From positions 1 to 43,313 of the forward strand of contig CAMAYC010000031.1 in assembly GCA_945862125.1 (NCBI GenBank): a stretch of DNA of 43,313 bases, written 5' to 3'. The notes beneath the pieces are model-generated. The model saw nothing but the letters and a program-made list of their open reading frames with translations, had not been told where the DNA came from and did no database searches. A program made the position numbers and the translations under genes. Numbering within the stretch: the stretch's first letter is position 1; each line of letters starts with the position of its first letter. This document shows positions 7,016-15,405 of this stretch, piece by piece. Source of the DNA: Reyranella massiliensis 521. GTDB lineage: Bacteria > Pseudomonadota > Alphaproteobacteria > Reyranellales > Reyranellaceae.

Positions 7016-8590
7016 TCACTTCTTCTCGACGTTCCACAGCGCCAGCGACGGCGTCTGCAGCAGGCCGTCGATGTTGGCGCGGATCGCCGTCGGCGTCGTG
7101 AACTGGCCGAGGGGCACGTGCGTCGGATATTCCAACACGCGGAGCTGCACGGCCTCGGCGATCTGCTTCTGCTTGGCCGGATCGGGTTCCTTGGAATAGG
7201 CGTCGCGCAGCTTTTCCAGTTCCGCGTCACATGGCCAGCCGAACGTCGCCTTGTCACACGAGGCGTTGAGGAAGGCGGCCGACACCGGGTTCAGCACGTC
7301 GGTGGCGCCCCATGACGTGAAGAAGGCGCTCCAGCCGCCCTTGTCCGGCGCGTCCTTCTTGGCTCGACGCGTCACCAGGGTCTGCCAGTCCATCGGCTGC
7401 AGGTCGACCTTGAAGCCGGCCTTCTCGAGCTGGGCCTTGGCGACGGTGGCGAGGTTGTTGTGGCCCGGCGTGTCGGTCTGATGCAGCAGCACGATGGGCG
7501 TGCCGTCGTAGCCCGCCTCGGCCAGCAGCGCCTTGGCCTTGGCGATGTTGCCCGAGATCTTGTCGTCCCAGCCCTTGGTCGATTCCAGCGGCGAACCGCA
7601 GGGGAACAGCGACTTGCATTCCTTGTAGTAGGTCGGGTTGCCGACATTGGCCTCGAGGAACTCCTTCTGCGTCAGCGCGTAGATCACGGCCTGGCGCACC
7701 TTGGCGTTGTCGAACGGCTTGAACATCACGTTGAAGCGCATGGCGTACTGGCGGCCTGCCGCATTGACGACGCTGACCTTGATGTTCTTTTCCTTGGCCA
7801 GCAGCGGCAGCAGGTCGGGCGGCACGATCTCGACCAGGTCGACCTCACCGTTGATCAGCGCATTCACCTGGGTCTGCGTGTCGGGCAGCGTCAGCCATTC
7901 GACGCGGTCGACCTTGGCCACCTTGCCGCCGGCCAGGCCCGAGGCCGGCTCGTTGCGCGGCTTGTACTTGGTGTTCTTGACGTAGACCGCCTTCTCGCCG
8001 GCCCGCCACTCGTCCTTCTTGAAGATGAACGGCCCGGAGCCCGTCGTATCGGTGATCTGCGTGTTGGGATCGGTGCTGGCCACCGACTTGGGCATCATGT
8101 AGGGCGCGTTCGAGCTCGACTTGCCGAGCGACTCGAGCACCAGCCCATAGGGCTCCTTCAGCACCATCTTGATGGTCTTGGCGTCGGGGGCGCTGAGATC
8201 GGCCACGACGCCCATCAGCTTCTGGCCCATCGAATCCTTGGCGCCCCACCGCTTGATCGAGGCGACGCAGTCCTCGGCCGTCACCGGCTTGCCATCGTGC
8301 CATTCCAGGCCATCGCGCAGCGTGAAGGTCCAGGTGAGCTTGTCGGGCGAGACCGTCCAGGTGTCGACCATCTGCGGCTTGACCTCGAGCTTGCCGTCGA
8401 GCGCAAACAGCGTGTCGTAGATCATGTTGCCGTGGTGGGTGGAGATCAGCGCCGTCGTCCACACCGGATCGATGATCTTGAGGTCGGAATGCAGCGCCAC
8501 CTTGAGCGTGGTCTGCGCCGCGGCGGGCGCCGCCAGCGCACCAAGGACGGCAAGCGCGCAAACGATATGACGTCCGGTCTTCAACAACAT
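7016..8590 (-). CDS. ABC transporter substrate-binding protein, family 5
   Basis: A 524-residue periplasmic receptor. The signal peptide MLLKTGRHIVCALAVLGALA ends at AAPAAAQ. Mature features of the oligopeptide/dipeptide family follow: NMIYDTLFALDG, LTWTFTLRDGLEWHDGKPVT, AEDCVASIKRW, and the late FNVMFKPFDNAKVRQAVIYA segment. It feeds peptides, opines, glutathione or nickel to a Dpp/Opp-type permease. No permease or ATPase genes accompany it, so it is an orphan receptor. AGGAGG sits six bases before the ATG. Convergent with the lactonase-like gene. Confidence 0.92.
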   Translation of the reverse strand: MLLKTGRHIVCALAVLGALAAPAAAQTTLKVALHSDLKIIDPVWTTALISTHHGNMIYDTLFALDGKLEVKPQMVDTWTVSPDKLTWTFTLRDGLEWHDGKPVTAEDCVASIKRWGAKDSMGQKLMGVVADLSAPDAKTIKMVLKEPYGLVLESLGKSSSNAPYMMPKSVASTDPNTQITDTTGSGPFIFKKDEWRAGEKAVYVKNTKYKPRNEPASGLAGGKVAKVDRVEWLTLPDTQTQVNALINGEVDLVEIVPPDLLPLLAKEKNIKVSVVNAAGRQYAMRFNVMFKPFDNAKVRQAVIYALTQKEFLEANVGNPTYYKECKSLFPCGSPLESTKGWDDKISGNIAKAKALLAEAGYDGTPIVLLHQTDTPGHNNLATVAKAQLEKAGFKVDLQPMDWQTLVTRRAKKDAPDKGGWSAFFTSWGATDVLNPVSAAFLNASCDKATFGWPCDAELEKLRDAYSKEPDPAKQKQIAEAVQLRVLEYPTHVPLGQFTTPTAIRANIDGLLQTPSLALWNVEKK

Positions 8591-8633
8591 GGCAATCCTC
8601 CTGGCTCCCCGCCAAGAGGCAAGAATAGGGCCG

Positions 8634-9818
8634 TCAGTCGCCTTGTGCGACGTCCAACAGCGCCTTCCAGTCGGTCAACTTGACGCGAGGCCGGCCCTGG
8701 GCCGCGCCGGCCGCCGTCTCGGCCTTGTCGATACGGTGCCAGCCGTCGGCATCGACGCATATCGGCAACGGATCGGGGCCGCTCTTGGGATCGCGCTCCT
8801 TCAGCCAGGCCGCGACCTGCTGCGCGACGGCGTGGCTGTCGGCGCGGTTGGTCGGGATCGTGCCGCTGGGGCCGCGCCTGGCCCAGCCGACGGCGAACAC
8901 GCCATCGCCTTTGGGAAAATCCTCGCCGCCGTAGCCGATGCAGGTGATCGCGAGATCGACCGGCAGCTTGCCGGTCGTGAGCTCCAGCTCGCCAGGACGA
9001 AAGGCGACCGGCGCGGCATTGAAGAGGAAATGCACGGTGAGGGGCTTGCTGCCGGCCTTATTGCCCGCGAAGCCCTTCAATATCTCGATGTTCTTGGCCT
9101 TGCGCAGCCGCTCGGGCGTCGGGTCCGACGCCGGCGGATGGACGCCGAGCGCCGTGGCGTCGGTTACCGGCACGGCCCGCGCAAGGCGGCCCATCTCGGC
9201 CAGTTCGTTGCCGGTGAAGGACGCCTCCTCAGGTCCGCGCCGGCCGATCACGTAGATATCGGTGAGCGGTGCCGCCGCGATCGCCTCGGCCGCCGACGGC
9301 ACGATGTCGCTCTTGGCCATCTCCTCGGCGTTCTTGGCCAGCAGGCGGGCGACGTCGAGCGCCACGTTGCCGTTGCCGATCACCGCCACGCGCTTCACCT
9401 TCGACAGATCGGGCCCCTGGCGAAAGTCGGGATGGCCGTTCAGCCAGGCCACGAACCGCCACGAGCCCCAGACCAGCGGCTCGGCCTCGCCTGGAATGCC
9501 GAGCTTGCGGTCGATCACCATCCCTGTGGCCACGATCACCGCGTCGTAGCCTGCCCGTACCTCGTCCCAGGAGAGGTCGCGGCCGACCTCGAGGTTGCCG
9601 GCAAAACGCACGTCGGGCTGGGCCAGCAGCCGGTCGAACTGGCGCGCGACGGCCTTGGTGCCCTGATGGTCAGGTGCCACGCCCGCCCGCACCAGCCCAT
9701 GCGGCGTCGGCAGGCGTTCGATCAGGTCGATGTGGAGGTCAGGACTGGCGCGCAACAGCCCGTCGGCGGCATAGAAGCCGGAAGGACCGGCACCCACGAT
9801 GGCAACCCTATGAGTCAT
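8634..9818 (-). CDS. Ferredoxin/adrenodoxin-NADP+ reductase (FprA-like)
   Basis: A 394-residue flavoprotein. FAD-binding VAIVGAGPSGFYAADGLL is at the N-terminus, followed by a PTPHGLVRAGVAPDHQGTK stretch diagnostic of the adrenodoxin-reductase family, the NADP-site VAVIGNGNVALDVARLL, and the late ITCIGYGG. It moves electrons between NADPH and ferredoxin in the cytoplasm. The start MTHRVAIVG at 9818 is chosen because the 18 residues upstream are not family-like. The gene is divergent from queF, and queG next to it is an iron-sulfur enzyme that needs a reductant. A partnership is possible but not shown. No ferredoxin gene is adjacent. Confidence 0.9.
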   Translation of the reverse strand: MTHRVAIVGAGPSGFYAADGLLRASPDLHIDLIERLPTPHGLVRAGVAPDHQGTKAVARQFDRLLAQPDVRFAGNLEVGRDLSWDEVRAGYDAVIVATGMVIDRKLGIPGEAEPLVWGSWRFVAWLNGHPDFRQGPDLSKVKRVAVIGNGNVALDVARLLAKNAEEMAKSDIVPSAAEAIAAAPLTDIYVIGRRGPEEASFTGNELAEMGRLARAVPVTDATALGVHPPASDPTPERLRKAKNIEILKGFAGNKAGSKPLTVHFLFNAAPVAFRPGELELTTGKLPVDLAITCIGYGGEDFPKGDGVFAVGWARRGPSGTIPTNRADSHAVAQQVAAWLKERDPKSGPDPLPICVDADGWHRIDKAETAAGAAQGRPRVKLTDWKALLDVAQGD

Positions 9819-9865
9819 GACGGCCCGCTTAGCATATGATGGCGGTGGAGTTGAAGGTGAGGCTG

Positions 9866-10327
9866 ATGGCAAAGAAGTACGGACATCTGACGCAACTGGG
9901 CCGTCCGGCGGCGCTGCCGGCCTCGCCCGACAAGGCGGTGCTGGAGACGGTGCCCAATCCCAATCCGCGCGACCTCTATCTCGTGCGCTTTACGGCACCG
10001 GAGTTCACGACGCTCTGCCCGATGACCGGCCAACCCGACTTCGCCCATCTGGTGATCGACTACGCGCCCAAGGCGAAGCTGATCGAGAGCAAGTCGCTGA
10101 AACTTTTCCTCGGCAGCTTCCGCAACCACGCCGACTTCCACGAGGCCTGTACGCTGATGATCGGCCAGCGCCTGGCCAAGGTGCTGGCGCCACGCTGGCT
10201 TCGGATCGGCGGCTACTGGTATCCGCGCGGCGGCATGCCGATCGACGTGTTCTGGCAGACCGGTGCGCCGCCCAAGGGATTGTGGCTGCCCGATACCGGC
10301 GTCGCCAGCTACCGCGGCCGGGGATAG
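9866..10327 (+). CDS. queF: NADPH-dependent 7-cyano-7-deazaguanine (preQ0) reductase
   Basis: A 153-residue unimodular (YkvM-type) QueF, which reduces the nitrile of preQ0 to the aminomethyl of preQ1 in queuosine synthesis. Visible motifs are [18 protein letters not shown], with the thioimide-forming cysteine C51 and the acid D58, the QueF motif [20 protein letters not shown] (NADPH site) and a C-terminal [10 protein letters not shown]. The ATG at 9866 has GGTGAGG in front. The ATG at 9836 would add 10 residues. It lies 11 bp before queG, and together they cover two successive steps of the queuosine pathway (preQ1, then epoxyqueuosine reduction). Confidence 0.95.
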   Translation: MAKKYGHLTQLGRPAALPASPDKAVLETVPNPNPRDLYLVRFTAPEFTTLCPMTGQPDFAHLVIDYAPKAKLIESKSLKLFLGSFRNHADFHEACTLMIGQRLAKVLAPRWLRIGGYWYPRGGMPIDVFWQTGAPPKGLWLPDTGVASYRGRG

Positions 10328-10338
10328 CAGGCGGGGCA

Positions 10339-11508
10339 ATGGCCCGGCTCCCGCCCACCCCGAAGCGGCCGCCGAAGCAGGCGACGCCGCTGGAGCTGCG
10401 CGACGCCATCCGCGACGAGGCGTTGCGGTTGGGCTTCGATGCCGTGGGCTTTGCCGCAGCGACATTGAAGCCCGAGGCGCGGGCCGAGCGACTGGCGCAG
10501 CTGACGCAATTCGTCGAACTGGGCTTCCAGGGCGACATGGGCTGGCTGGGCGAACGGACGCCGGAGCGGGCCGATCCGGCGACGCTGTGGCCCGATGCCC
10601 GCACCGTCGTGTCGCTGGCGCTCAACTATGGGCCGGCGGTCGATCCGCGCACAGCACAGGAGCAGCGCGCGCACGGCGCGATCTCGGTCTATGCGCAGGG
10701 CCGCGACTATCACGAGGTGATGAAGACCAAGCTGAAGGCGCTCGGCCGCTTCATCTGGGACAATTACCGCCACTCCATAAAGGTCTTCGTCGACACCGCG
10801 CCGCTGATGGAAAAGCCTTCGGCCCAGGCGGCGGGCCATGGCTGGCAGGGCAAGCACACCAACCTGGTGTCGCGCCGCTTCGGCTCCTGGCTGTTCCTGG
10901 GCGAGTTGCTGCTCTCGGCCGAGCTGCCGGTCGATGCCGGCGAGAGCGACCATTGCGGCCAGTGCCGCGCCTGCCTCGATTCCTGTCCGACCGCGGCTTT
11001 CCCCGCGCCCTACAGACTAGATGCCCGGCGCTGCATCTCCTACCTCACGATCGAGCACGAGGGCGCCATCGACCGCGAGTTCCGCCAAGCCCTCGGCAAC
11101 CGCATCTATGGCTGCGACGATTGCCTGGCCGCCTGCCCGTGGAACAAATTCGCCCAGACGGCTCAGGGGGCAGCGTTCCTGCCGCGCCCTGAACTCACCG
11201 CGCCGGCACTGGCGGATCTGGCATCGCTCGACGATGCAGGCTTCCGCCGGCGGTTTGCCGGCACGGCAATAAAGCGCATCGGGCGCGACCGCTTTGTGCG
11301 CAATGTCGCCTATGCACTGGGCAACAGCGGCGCGGCCGACGCCGCCCTTCCCTCCGTCGAACGGTTATTGGAGGATCCTTCGCCTCTGGTCCGCGGCGCC
11401 GCGGTGTGGGCATTCTCGCAGCTGGCGCCGACGGAGTTCGAACGCCGGCGCGGGTCGACAAAAGAAATCGACAGCGGCGTACGCGCCGAATGGGAGGCCA
11501 TGACATGA
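10339..11508 (+). CDS. queG: Epoxyqueuosine reductase
   Basis: A 389-residue enzyme of the last queuosine step: reduction of epoxyqueuosine in tRNA using cobalamin and two 4Fe-4S clusters. The N-terminal DUF1730 part includes VVSLALNYGP and VFVDTAPLMEKPSAQAAGHG. The two cluster motifs are C206/C209/C212/C216 (CGQCRACLDSCP) and C259/C262/C266 (CDDCLAACP). The C-terminus is HEAT-like (ALPSVERLLEDPSPLVRGAA). It follows queF directly and its TGA overlaps the ATG of the small secreted protein by four bases. The electrons must come from a reductant, and the FprA-like reductase upstream is a candidate. Confidence 0.95.
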   Translation: MARLPPTPKRPPKQATPLELRDAIRDEALRLGFDAVGFAAATLKPEARAERLAQLTQFVELGFQGDMGWLGERTPERADPATLWPDARTVVSLALNYGPAVDPRTAQEQRAHGAISVYAQGRDYHEVMKTKLKALGRFIWDNYRHSIKVFVDTAPLMEKPSAQAAGHGWQGKHTNLVSRRFGSWLFLGELLLSAELPVDAGESDHCGQCRACLDSCPTAAFPAPYRLDARRCISYLTIEHEGAIDREFRQALGNRIYGCDDCLAACPWNKFAQTAQGAAFLPRPELTAPALADLASLDDAGFRRRFAGTAIKRIGRDRFVRNVAYALGNSGAADAALPSVERLLEDPSPLVRGAAVWAFSQLAPTEFERRRGSTKEIDSGVRAEWEAMT

Positions 11509-11786
11509 CACGATTGAGTCTGGTGGTCGTGATATTGATCGGCTGGACGCTGCCGGCGCTGGCCGACGGCTGCTACATCTGCACGTCGGGGAGCGGTTGC
11601 GGCCAATACTGCCGCTACACCGGCGCAGACAATGCCGACAACCGCAAGAAATGCAGCGCCGCCAACTGCAAGATCGGCGGCACCGCGTCCTGCCCGACCG
11701 GCGTCAATATCAAGACCTGTTCGGCCGCGCGACCGCTGGATCGGCTGCACCAGCTAGCGACGTTCGCGGAAGAACGCCCGCAGTAG
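11505..11786 (+). CDS. Small secreted cysteine-rich protein, unknown
   Basis: A 93-residue protein I do not recognise. The first 20 residues are a clear signal peptide (LSLVVVILIGWTLPALA), cut before DGC. The mature part has eight cysteines in a C-x2-C, x6-C, x3-C, then KKC, NC, SC and TC pattern, enough for four disulfides in about 50 residues, and then a charged tail without cysteines. The ATG overlaps the queG stop (ATGA). The last 33 bases run antisense into the end of tadA, so the tail may be a late extension. Likely a periplasmic or exported disulfide-knot protein. Function unknown. Confidence 0.65.
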   Translation: MTRLSLVVVILIGWTLPALADGCYICTSGSGCGQYCRYTGADNADNRKKCSAANCKIGGTASCPTGVNIKTCSAARPLDRLHQLATFAEERPQ

Positions 11787-12212
11787 CCCGGCTGCCTCGA
11801 CCTCGCCCACGCCAGGGTAGAGGTCGGGCCGGTGGTGGCAGGTCGGCTGGTCGAAGATGCGCGGCCCGTGCTCGACGCCGCCGCCCTTGGGATCCGACGC
11901 GCCCCAGTAGACGCGCCTGAGCCGCGCGAAGGAAATCGCCTGGGCGCACATCGGGCAGGGTTCGAGCGTGACGTAAAGATCGCAGTCGACCAGTCGCGGC
12001 GAGCCGAGCTTTTGTGCCGCTGCGCGGATCGCAAGCAATTCAGCATGCGCCGTCGGGTCGCGGTCGGCCTCGGTGCGGTTGCCCGCCTGGGCCAACACCG
12101 TGCCGTCGGGCGCCAGGATCACGCAGCCGATCGGCACCTCGCCCCGCTCTGCGGCTGCCCGCGCCTCGACGAGCGCGCGATCCATGGGGGAGGTTCTTGC
12201 CGGGCCGCTCAT
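11754..12212 (-). CDS. tadA: tRNA-specific adenosine deaminase
   Basis: A 152-residue cytidine/deoxycytidylate deaminase-fold enzyme that converts A34 to inosine in tRNA-Arg(ACG). The zinc site is complete: H56 and catalytic E58 in HAE, C86 and C89 in PCPMC. The TadA-type sequence continues with YWGASDPKGGGVEHG and a C-terminal helix ending LLRAFFRERR. An alternative start at 12185 (MDRALVEA) would remove nine residues. Neither start has an obvious ribosome-binding site. It is divergent from the acyl-CoA dehydrogenase at 12251 and its 3' end overlaps the cysteine-rich gene. Confidence 0.95.
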   Translation of the reverse strand: MSGPARTSPMDRALVEARAAAERGEVPIGCVILAPDGTVLAQAGNRTEADRDPTAHAELLAIRAAAQKLGSPRLVDCDLYVTLEPCPMCAQAISFARLRRVYWGASDPKGGGVEHGPRIFDQPTCHHRPDLYPGVGEVEAAGLLRAFFRERR

Positions 12213-12250
12213 AAGGGGGAAAATAGCGACAAGAACCCGGGAGGAGTACC

Positions 12251-13378
12251 ATGCGTTTCAGCTTTTCGGCCGAGCAGGACGAATTTCGCACCAGCCTGCG
12301 GCGCGCGCTGGAGGCGCGGTCCACGACCAAGGACGTGCGACGCCTGATGGCGACCGAACAGGGCTTCGATCCCGAGGGCTGGAAGAAGCTCAACCAGGAA
12401 ATGGGCCTCACCGCCGTGCTTATTCCCGAGGCCTATGGCGGCGCAGGCTTCGGATATGGCGAGTTGGGTATCGTGCTCGAGGAAATGGGCCGCAATCTCC
12501 TGTGCGCGCCCTTCTTCTCGACCGCGGCGCTGGCCACCGCCGCGATCCTGAACGCCGGCACCGAGGACCAGAAGAAGGCGCTGTTGCCCGCCATCGCGGC
12601 GGGCGACGTCTCCGCCACATTCGCCTTCTCCGAAGACAGCGGCCTCAACGATGCCGCGAGCGTGGCGATGACGGCGACCCCGTCGGGCAGCGGCTACAAG
12701 CTCGACGGCACCAAGAACTTCGTGCTCGACGGCCATACCGCCGATCTCATCGTGGTACTGGCGCGCAAGCCCGGCAGCAAGGGCGAGGAAGGCCTCTCCT
12801 TCTTCACCGTCGACGGCAAGGCCGCGGGCCTCGACCGCCGGCTGCTGAAGACCATGGATGAGACCCGCAAGCTCGCCCGCCTCACGTTCAAGGGTGTCGA
12901 CGCCAAGCTGCTCGGCGCCGAGGGCAAGGCCGCCGCGCCCTTCGCCAAGACCTTGCAACAGGCGATCGTCTGTCTCGCCAACGAGATGGTGGGCGGTGCC
13001 GAACGGCTGCGCGAAGACGCGCTCGACTACGTGAAGATGCGCATGCAGTTCGGCCGCTCCATCGCCTCGTTCCAGACCACCAAGAACAAGGCGGCCGACA
13101 TGCTGGTCGACGTCGAGATGGCCAAGTCCACCGCCTACTATGCCGCCGCCGCCCTCGACGAGGGCGACGCCGATCTGGCCGCCGTCGCCTCGCTCTCCAA
13201 GGCGATGGCCGCGGAAGCCTATCTGCAGACTGCGATCCATGCCGTGCAGATGCATGGCGGCATCGGCTTCACCTGGGACAACGACACCCATCTCTGGTTC
13301 AAGCGCGCCAAGAGTTCGGAAATCCTGTTCGGCGACGCGAATTATCATCGCGAGCTGATGATGCAGGCCTGGGCGTAA
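12251..13378 (+). CDS. Acyl-CoA dehydrogenase, subunit A of an adjacent pair
   Basis: A 375-residue FAD-dependent acyl-CoA dehydrogenase. An N-terminal helical domain with GLTAVLIPEAYGGAGFGYGE is followed by a middle domain with ATFAFSEDSG and a C-terminal domain with MRMQFGRSIASFQTTKNKAA and MHGGIGFTWDNDTHLWFKRA. The last stretch is the form found in subunits of heteromeric steroid- and acid-degrading dehydrogenases. The start has GGGAGGAG in front. It is 26 bp upstream of a second, divergent dehydrogenase, so the two may make one alpha2-beta2 enzyme as known for mycobacterial FadE28/FadE29. Substrate unknown. Confidence 0.88.
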   Translation: MRFSFSAEQDEFRTSLRRALEARSTTKDVRRLMATEQGFDPEGWKKLNQEMGLTAVLIPEAYGGAGFGYGELGIVLEEMGRNLLCAPFFSTAALATAAILNAGTEDQKKALLPAIAAGDVSATFAFSEDSGLNDAASVAMTATPSGSGYKLDGTKNFVLDGHTADLIVVLARKPGSKGEEGLSFFTVDGKAAGLDRRLLKTMDETRKLARLTFKGVDAKLLGAEGKAAAPFAKTLQQAIVCLANEMVGGAERLREDALDYVKMRMQFGRSIASFQTTKNKAADMLVDVEMAKSTAYYAAAALDEGDADLAAVASLSKAMAAEAYLQTAIHAVQMHGGIGFTWDNDTHLWFKRAKSSEILFGDANYHRELMMQAWA

Positions 13379-13404
13379 AGAATTTGGCGTAGGGAGAGAT
13401 CACC

Positions 13405-14667
13405 ATGAACGAACCGACCGAAGACTCCGTCCGTGCCGAAGTCAGCGCCTGGCTGAAAGCCAACTGGAAGCCCGAATACGGCCTCGTCGAATGGCGGCTG
13501 AAGCTCTGCGAGTCGGGCTGGGGCGCGCCGCATTGGCCCAAGCAATGGTACGGCCGCGGCCTGCCGGTGAAATTCAATTCGGTGGTCGATGAGGAATTTG
13601 CCCGCATCGGCGCCGTCGGTGTCGCCAAGGCCGGCATCCGCACCCTGGCCGCCGCCACGATCCTGGAGCACGGCACCGACCTGCATAAGGAGAAGTTCCT
13701 CAAGCGCATCCTCACCGGCGAGGACACCTGGTGCCAGCTCTTCAGCGAGCCGGGCAGCGGCTCCGACATGGCGGGCGCCGTCACGCGCGCCGACAAGCAG
13801 GGCAACAAGTGGGTAATCAACGGCCAGAAGGTGTGGACCACCTCGGCCCACAAGGCGCACTGGGGCCTGCTGCTGGCCCGCGCCAACTGGGATGTCCCCA
13901 AGCACAAGGGCCTCGCCTACTTCGTCCTCGACATGAAGCAGCCCGGCGTCCAGGTCCATCCGCTGAAGCAGATGAACAACCACGCCTCGTTCAACCAGGT
14001 GTTCTTCACCGACGCCATCGTCGAGCCGGAGTTCCTCGTGAGCGACGTGGGTGACGGCTGGACGGTGGCGACCACGACCCTGATGCACGAACGGCGCGGC
14101 GCCGACGGCTTGCGCACCTGGGCGCAGGCGACGGGCAAGAAGGGCCGCATCTACGACGAGGAACGGGCCGAGATCGCGACCACGATGGAGCCCTACAAGT
14201 GGTATCCGCAGCGCGCCGGCCGCGTCGACCTCGTGATGCAGCGCGCCCGCGAGACCGGCAAGATCAGCGATCCCGTCATCCGCCAGGAAATCGCCAAGCT
14301 GCTCAGCCTCTCGAAGGCGGCGGAATGGACGGCGCGCCGCGCCCGGGCCGCCCAGGACCAGGGCAAGCCTCAGGGTCCCGAGGGCTCGCTCGGCAAGCTG
14401 GTCTCCAGTCACGTCGCCCGCCAGGCGGCGCGGGTGCACACCTACCTAACCGGCTCGGATGCGCTGCTGAGCGGCGCCGACAGCCCGATGGAAGGCGTTA
14501 TCGCCGAAATCCTGGTCTCGGTGCCGGCAACCTCGATCGCCGGCGGCACCGACGAGATCCAGCGCAACATCATCTCCGAGCGCGTCCTCAAGATGCCCAA
14601 GGAGCCCAGCGTCGACACCACCAAGCCCTTCAAGGACGTGCCGAGGAACATCACGGCCAAGGCGTGA
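13405..14667 (+). CDS. Acyl-CoA dehydrogenase, subunit B of an adjacent pair
   Basis: A 420-residue acyl-CoA dehydrogenase with the N-terminal FadE-type opening GWGAPHWPKQWYGRG, the FAD-contact CQLFSEPGSGSDMAG, VWTTSAHKAHWGLLLAR, and a C-terminal SIAGGTDEIQRNIISERVL. The position that holds the catalytic glutamate in classical enzymes (YEGT) is glycine here (AGGT), so the base must come from elsewhere or from the partner subunit. GGGAGAG sits before the ATG. It follows the first dehydrogenase by 26 bp. Confidence 0.9.
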   Translation: MNEPTEDSVRAEVSAWLKANWKPEYGLVEWRLKLCESGWGAPHWPKQWYGRGLPVKFNSVVDEEFARIGAVGVAKAGIRTLAAATILEHGTDLHKEKFLKRILTGEDTWCQLFSEPGSGSDMAGAVTRADKQGNKWVINGQKVWTTSAHKAHWGLLLARANWDVPKHKGLAYFVLDMKQPGVQVHPLKQMNNHASFNQVFFTDAIVEPEFLVSDVGDGWTVATTTLMHERRGADGLRTWAQATGKKGRIYDEERAEIATTMEPYKWYPQRAGRVDLVMQRARETGKISDPVIRQEIAKLLSLSKAAEWTARRARAAQDQGKPQGPEGSLGKLVSSHVARQAARVHTYLTGSDALLSGADSPMEGVIAEILVSVPATSIAGGTDEIQRNIISERVLKMPKEPSVDTTKPFKDVPRNITAKA

Positions 14668-14688
14668 GTCTTGTGCTAATGTATCACC

Positions 14689-15405
14689 ATGCCCCGTCCC
14701 CTGATCGGCGTGACCCTGGATGCTGAAAAGCCCGGCGGTTACTCCAAGTTCCCCTGGTATGCGCTGCGCCAGAACTACCTCGACGCGATCGACGCGGCGG
14801 GGGGGCTCGCCGTCGCCCTGCCGCACGAGCCCGACCGGGTCGCCGACTATCTCGAGCGCATCGACGCGCTGGTGGTGACCGGCGGCGCCTTCGACGTCGA
14901 TCCCTCCTACTATGGCGGCGGCGCGCGCCACGCGACCGTCATCACCAAGGACCGACGCACCGCCTTCGAGTTCGGCGTCACCAAGGGCGCACTTGAGCAG
15001 AACAAGCCGGTTCTCGGCATCTGCGGCGGCCAGCAACTGCTGCATGTCGTGCTGGGCGGCAAGCTGATCCAGCACATTCCCGATTCGATCGCCCAGCCGC
15101 TCGCGCACGAGCAGCCCAACCCGCGCGACGAGGCGGGCCATCTCGTCAAGGTCGCGCGCGGTACGCAACTGCACGGCATCGTCGGTGCCGACGAGCTGCC
15201 GGTGAACAGCGCCCATCACCAGGCCGCCGCAGATGCGCCCGACGGTGTCGTGATCAACGCCACTGCGCCGGACGGCGTCATCGAGGGCATCGAGGCGCCC
15301 AGCTACCGTTTCTGCATTGGCGTGCAATGGCATCCGGAGTTCCTGATCTCCGAGGGCGACGCGAAGCTTTTCCGCGCCTTCCTGGGAGCGGCGGCATCCA
15401 AGTGA
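14689..15405 (+). CDS. Gamma-glutamyl-gamma-aminobutyrate hydrolase-like (peptidase C26)
   Basis: A 238-residue class-I glutamine-amidotransferase-fold hydrolase. The nucleophile elbow is VLGICGGQQLL with C112, preceded by VVTGGAFDVDPSYYG, and the histidine/glutamate pair is in VQWHPEF near residue 215. PuuD-type enzymes split gamma-glutamyl-GABA in putrescine breakdown. The other puu genes are not here, so related gamma-glutamyl amides are equally possible. The terminal TGA overlaps the GTG of the pseudouridine synthase gene, which suggests coupling. Confidence 0.88.
   Translation: MPRPLIGVTLDAEKPGGYSKFPWYALRQNYLDAIDAAGGLAVALPHEPDRVADYLERIDALVVTGGAFDVDPSYYGGGARHATVITKDRRTAFEFGVTKGALEQNKPVLGICGGQQLLHVVLGGKLIQHIPDSIAQPLAHEQPNPRDEAGHLVKVARGTQLHGIVGADELPVNSAHHQAAADAPDGVVINATAPDGVIEGIEAPSYRFCIGVQWHPEFLISEGDAKLFRAFLGAAASK

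Noticed and set aside
7460-8683. A 407-codon plus-strand frame opposite the solute-binding protein
   Set aside because: Shadow of a real gene with a signal peptide and family motifs on the minus strand.
9819-9865. preQ1 riboswitch before queF
   Set aside because: The leader is too short and shows no preQ1 aptamer features.
9817-10338. An upstream extension of queG through queF in another frame
   Set aside because: The queG family starts near 10339, and queF occupies this stretch with complete catalytic motifs.
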